This document shows positions 5,279 to 8,525 of a DNA stretch of 8,525 nucleotides, piece by piece. This DNA is from Pseudomonadota bacterium (GTDB lineage Bacteria > Pseudomonadota > Gammaproteobacteria > Burkholderiales > Burkholderiaceae_C). Position 1 is the first letter of the stretch, and the number at the start of each line of letters is the position of its first letter. Position numbers and translations under genes: made by a program. The notes under the pieces are model-generated. The model did no database searches. It was not told the origin of the DNA and saw nothing but the letters and a program-made list of their open reading frames with translations. The stretch spans positions 1 through 8,525 of the forward strand of contig JAEWPH010000291.1 of assembly GCA_023460715.1 (NCBI GenBank), given 5' to 3'.

Positions 5279-7651
5279 CCACCACTTTGCGCTGCGAGCC
5301 AAAGCCGCAGGTGGACGTGCCATTGCAGGCCACCAGATAGGACTTGTCGGTCAGATTGCGCAAGTTGAGCGCCAGGCTCCACGGCCCCAGGTCGTAGCCC
5401 AGCATGGCGTCGAACACGGTGTAGCTCGGCACGGGCACCGGCGTGGACCCGAACACGCCTCGGTTGGAGCCCACATAGCGCGCACCCAGCCCCAGCTTCA
5501 CTCCGCTGGCCCAGCGGTAGTCCGTCCACAGCGAAATCTGGTGGCGCGACACCGGGTTCAGCTGTTTGCCGACTTCAGCCGCATTGCTGCTGGCGGTCAC
5601 GTCAGCCTTCGGAATGAACGTGTAGGCCGCCACCACGTTCCAGGCCGCCGCGGGCCGCAATTGCGCTTCGAACTCCATGCCGTGCACCGTGACCTCGCCG
5701 GTGATGCGCGGGATGTTGGTGGATGGATCGGTGGTCACGTAGTTCTGGCGCTGCAGGCGGAATGCCGCCCAGCTGTAGCTGTCCTTGCGGCCGGGCGGCT
5801 GCCAGCGCAGGCCGGCCTCCAGCTGGCGCCCGGTTTCGGGCTCGAACGCACGGCCCGTGGCCGGGTTCACCGTGCCGTTGGGCGTGAACGATTCCGAATA
5901 GCTGGCATAAGGCGCCCAGCCCTCCGGCGCCAGGTAGACCACGCCGGCACGGCTGGAGAATTGCCCGTCCGACTGCCGGCCGGCCGTGCCGTCCAGATGG
6001 TTGTCGGTGCGGGTGCTGGCGCGGTCGTAGCGGGTGCCGAGCGTGAAGACCCAGCGGTCCTGCCACTTGATGTGGTCCTGCAGATAAAGGCCCGTCTGCC
6101 GCAGCTGAACGCGCGCGTCGATGTACGGGTCTGGCAGGACGATGGGGCCGCGGCCGAAGACGGCTGAAAGGCGTCGATGGACGGCACCGTACCGCCGTAG
6201 ACGGTGGTCTGGTCGTAGCGGGTGTTTTGATGGTCCAGCCCGACCAGCGCCGTGTGCGACCAATCGCCGCTGCGCCACTTCGCCTGGGCGTGGGTGTCCA
6301 CCACCAGGCTGCGTGCCTTTTCCTGGCTGCCGAACACCACACGCCCGATGTCGCGGAAGTTGGCCGGGTCCGCCGGGTCGGCAGGATTCACCGTCAGCAG
6401 CCCTTCGGTCCACGCTTGCGCGTAGTCCACCCGCAAGCGGCCGTAGCGCAGCTTCTGGCGCAGCGTCCAGGTGTCATCCACCTGGTGCTCGGCCTGGTAG
6501 CCCAGCAGCCACTGGTCGTGCTGAAAGCGGTCGAACCCCGGCTCCCCGTAGTAGGCCGGCGCCTTGATGCGCCCATTGGGATTGGGCAGCAGCGTGCCGA
6601 TGACCGGAGCGCCGCTCTGGTACACGCCCGCCCGGTCGCGCACGAGTTGCGACAGCAGGGTGACGGACGTGGCGCCCGACGGCTTCCAGGTGAGCAACGG
6701 CGCCAGGTAGAAGCGGTCGTCGCGCATGTTGCCGGCGGGCAGCTCGGCGTCGCGCACCACGCCCGTCACGCGGTACAGCAGGCTGCCGTCGTCGTTCAGC
6801 GGGCCTGAAAAATCGCCCGACACCTGGCGGCGCGCATGGTCGCCCAACTGCACCTGCAGCTCGCGCACCGGCTGCGCGGTGGGCAGCTTGGTGACCACGT
6901 TGACCATGCCGCCCGGCCCGCTCTGGCCGTAGAGCACCGATGACGGCCCCCGCAACAGCTCGACCCGTTCGGCGCCATAGTTTTCGGTGCGCCACACGCC
7001 CCAGAAGTTGTTGTTGCGCAGCGGCAGACCGTCCAGGTACATGCCCGGCGCGTAGGCGTCGAAGCCGCGCAGATACAGCCACTCAAAGCGCGAATCGTCG
7101 TTCCAGCCCATGGTGTTGACGCCGGGTGCATAGGTCAGCGCATCGCGGATGCGCTGCGCGCCCGTAGCTTCGATGAATTCCGCCGTCACCACCGACACGG
7201 ACTGCGGCGTCTCGATAAGCGGCACATCGATCTTGGTGGCCGTGGCACTGCGGCGTGCGGCGTAGCCCCGCACGGGGCCGGTGGCCGTTTCCTGCTCGGC
7301 GCCGGCGCGTACCGTCACTTCCGACAATGCGGCACCGCTGCCGGCGGGCACGCGCTCCAGCGTCCAGGTCGCTCCGTCCCGGCGCGCCTGCAGGCCCGTG
7401 CCTTGCAGCAATTGCGCCAGCGCAGCCTGCAGCTGCAGCGCGCCGCTGACCGCGCTGGCGCGGCGGCCTTCCAGCAGGTGGGGCGGGTAGACCAATTGCA
7501 GGCCCGACTGGGCGGTGAAGCGGTGCAGGGCCTCTGGCAGCGGCTGCTCGGCGATGTCGAACTGCGGCGACTGGGCGATGGCGCGCAGGCTGGCGACAGC
7601 CAGTGCGGCCCCCAGAACGGGACGGAAGAACAGGGAAGGCGGAAAGGCCAT
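5256..7651 (-). pseudogene. TonB-dependent siderophore receptor with STN signalling domain (FecA/FhuA type), frameshifted
   Basis: This is an outer-membrane ferric-siderophore receptor of the kind that also signals across the envelope. Translation from ATG 7651 gives a signal peptide (1-27, RAIAQ), an STN domain (about 30-100, FDIAEQPLPEALHRF), a TonB box SEVTVRA (110-116), a plug (about 140-255, LLRGPSSVLYGQSGPGGMVN) and the start of the barrel. After IDAFQP, near 6160, the barrel continues in another frame as VFGRGPIVLPDPYID and runs to SATYRW at 5256. One missing base (CCGTC where CCGGTC fits) explains it. Restored, the protein has 798 residues, the family's usual size. C776 and C782 near the end recall the FhuA/FoxA hydroxamate-receptor clade. 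Unrepaired, the product stops at 5867 with half its barrel lost. No good ribosome-binding site precedes 7651. Adjacent fecR fits a surface-signalling pair. It may be a true pseudogene or a sequencing error. Confidence 0.88.
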
Positions 7652-7733
7652 GGCGGTGGTGCGGCAGGGGTTGAAAGAGTGGCAATCCCCGCTACAACGA
7701 ACCGGCCCTGCGGCGTCCTGAACGATTCCGCCC

Positions 7734-7750
7734 ATTTTTCTCAGGAAAAT
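7734..7750. promoter_or_regulatory. Imperfect palindrome upstream of the STN receptor gene, possible operator
   Basis: ATTTTTCTCAGGAAAAT is a 17-bp near-palindrome (seven of eight pairs around a central C), 83 bp before the receptor start and next to repeat copy 3. Its AT-richness, symmetry and the half-site TGAGAA on the - strand are compatible with a Fur site, but the match is weak. I could not find a convincing FecI-type promoter near it. Confidence 0.25.
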
Positions 7751-7756
7751 CAAAAA

Positions 7757-7794
7757 CAATAGCTAGCAGCGCTTTATGGATAAGCGCTGGAGCC
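7757..7794 (+). repeat. Intergenic hairpin repeat, copy 3
   Basis: It agrees with copy 2 at 32 of 38 positions. Hairpin two is perfect here: AGCGCTT (7768-7774) pairs with AAGCGCT (7782-7788). The left half of hairpin one (GCTAT) is missing, leaving only the CAATAGCT side. T-rich stretches flank it on both strands, so it may weaken or end transcription between fecR and the receptor gene. Confidence 0.78.
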
Positions 7795-7803
7795 TTATTT
7801 GAT

Positions 7804-8525
7804 TCATATCTTTTCCACGCGCCAGCGCCCGTCCTGCAAGCGCGATCGCACCGGCAGAACGCCGGGCAGCGCGCGCACGAAGTCTTCCGCCTGCGCAATG
7901 CGCACCTGGCCCGACAGGCGCAGCCCCGCGGCCGCGGCATCCACCTCGACCGGGCGCGGCAGGTAACGGCGCAGGCGCTGGACCGCCTCGCCCAGCGGCA
8001 CGGCGTCGAACCCGACGGCGCCGTGGCGCCAGCCGGCGGCCGCGCGCGGGTCGGGCAGACGGGTCTGCGCAAAGCCGTGTTCGGCGTCGATGCGCAGGGC
8101 ATCGCCAGCGGCCAGTTCCCGGGACAGCACCGGCAGGCCCGCAGCGTCGAGCGTTTCCACCCGCACGCGGCCGGATTCGACCTGCACCTGCACGGCGCCG
8201 TGCGCGCCCCGCTCCACGCCGAAGCGCGTGCCCAGCACGGTGATGCGCACGCCGGCATGCGCCGTGGCGGGGTCGCCCGCCACCTCGACCACGAACGGCC
8301 GGCCGGCGTCAGGAGCGACCTCGAAGAACGCCGCGCCTTCCTGCAATTGCACGCGGCGCAGCGCGGCGTAGTAGGCCACCGCCACGCGCGTGGCAGCGTC
8401 CAGCGACAGCACGCTGCCGTCCGGCAAGGGCTGGCGCAGCGTTCGGCCATGCGCGGTGGATGCGGTCTGCTGCCACTCGGGCACTGCCAGGCGCCACCAG
8501 CGCCAGCCGGCCACACCGCCGACTC
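7804..8525 (-). CDS. FecR-family periplasmic sensor/anti-sigma regulator, N-terminus beyond window
   Basis: FecR proteins span the inner membrane. They receive the signal from a receptor's STN domain in the periplasm and control a FecI-type ECF sigma factor in the cytoplasm. The 239 visible residues begin just after the expected transmembrane helix (GWRWWRLAVPEW). They contain the FecR beta domain (HGRTLRQPLPDGSVLSLDAA, EGAAFFEVAPDAGRPFVVE, VLGTRFGVE, VQVESGRVRVET) and the C-terminal STN-like part (VGFDAVPLGEAVQRLRRYL) that contacts the receptor. The N-terminal anti-sigma segment and the helix lie outside the window, so the GTG at 8514 is an internal codon and not the start. The gene ends at TGA 7806-7804. 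It is followed on the same strand, after repeat copy 3, by the STN receptor, the usual fecR-fecA order. A fecI-like gene is expected further upstream but is not seen. Confidence 0.9.
   Translation of the reverse strand, partial: VGGVAGWRWWRLAVPEWQQTASTAHGRTLRQPLPDGSVLSLDAATRVAVAYYAALRRVQLQEGAAFFEVAPDAGRPFVVEVAGDPATAHAGVRITVLGTRFGVERGAHGAVQVQVESGRVRVETLDAAGLPVLSRELAAGDALRIDAEHGFAQTRLPDPRAAAGWRHGAVGFDAVPLGEAVQRLRRYLPRPVEVDAAAAGLRLSGQVRIAQAEDFVRALPGVLPVRSRLQDGRWRVEKI

Noticed and set aside
6155..6170. Programmed ribosomal frameshift in the STN receptor gene
   Set aside because: There is no slippery heptamer or downstream pseudoknot-like stem, and this receptor family is not known to use recoding. 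A lost base is the simpler explanation.
1..8525. CRISPR arrays, tRNA/rRNA genes, insertion sequences or prophage genes
   Set aside because: I found no regularly spaced repeats, no tRNA or rRNA signatures and no transposase or integrase motifs.

Overview
The window is high in G+C and uses GC-ending codons throughout. Its gene content (a ProX osmoprotectant-binding protein, two TonB-dependent receptors, a bacterial topoisomerase IB with a Lys/Ala-rich tail, a FecR regulator) and its small intergenic hairpin repeat point to a betaproteobacterium. The order Burkholderiales, and most likely the Comamonadaceae (Acidovorax-like), is an inference from gene style and repeat type, not from a marker gene. 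The first ~40 bases are not genomic: they match an Illumina Nextera i7 adapter, including an index, so this is the untrimmed end of a draft contig.

Layout on the + strand. A short C-terminal gene fragment (to 153) is followed at operon spacing by a complete proX (213-1259), which ends at a good intrinsic terminator. A 382-bp gap holds the terminator, one copy of a hairpin repeat and, just before the next gene, a nested palindrome that looks like a repressor site. Next come a complete CirA/FepA-type TonB-dependent receptor (1642-3717), a second repeat copy, and a complete DNA topoisomerase IB (3968-5278) with an H1-like basic tail.

On the - strand, reading from the right edge, a FecR-type anti-sigma/sensor gene cut by the window end (8525-7804) is followed by a third repeat copy. 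Then comes an STN-domain, FecA/FhuA-type TonB-dependent receptor (7651-5256) whose frame is broken by one missing base near 6160. The receptor's stop overlaps the topoisomerase stop tail to tail by 23 bp.

How the genes work together: the left end is an osmoprotectant ABC importer (glycine betaine/proline betaine), the permease and ATPase genes presumably lying just outside. The right end is a cell-surface signalling iron-uptake module (receptor with STN domain, FecR, and probably a FecI-like sigma factor beyond the window). The first receptor is a separate metal/siderophore uptake gene with its own putative operator. I see no undescribed multi-gene system. The items most worth checking are the repeat family, the nested dyad, the receptor frameshift and the adapter contamination.
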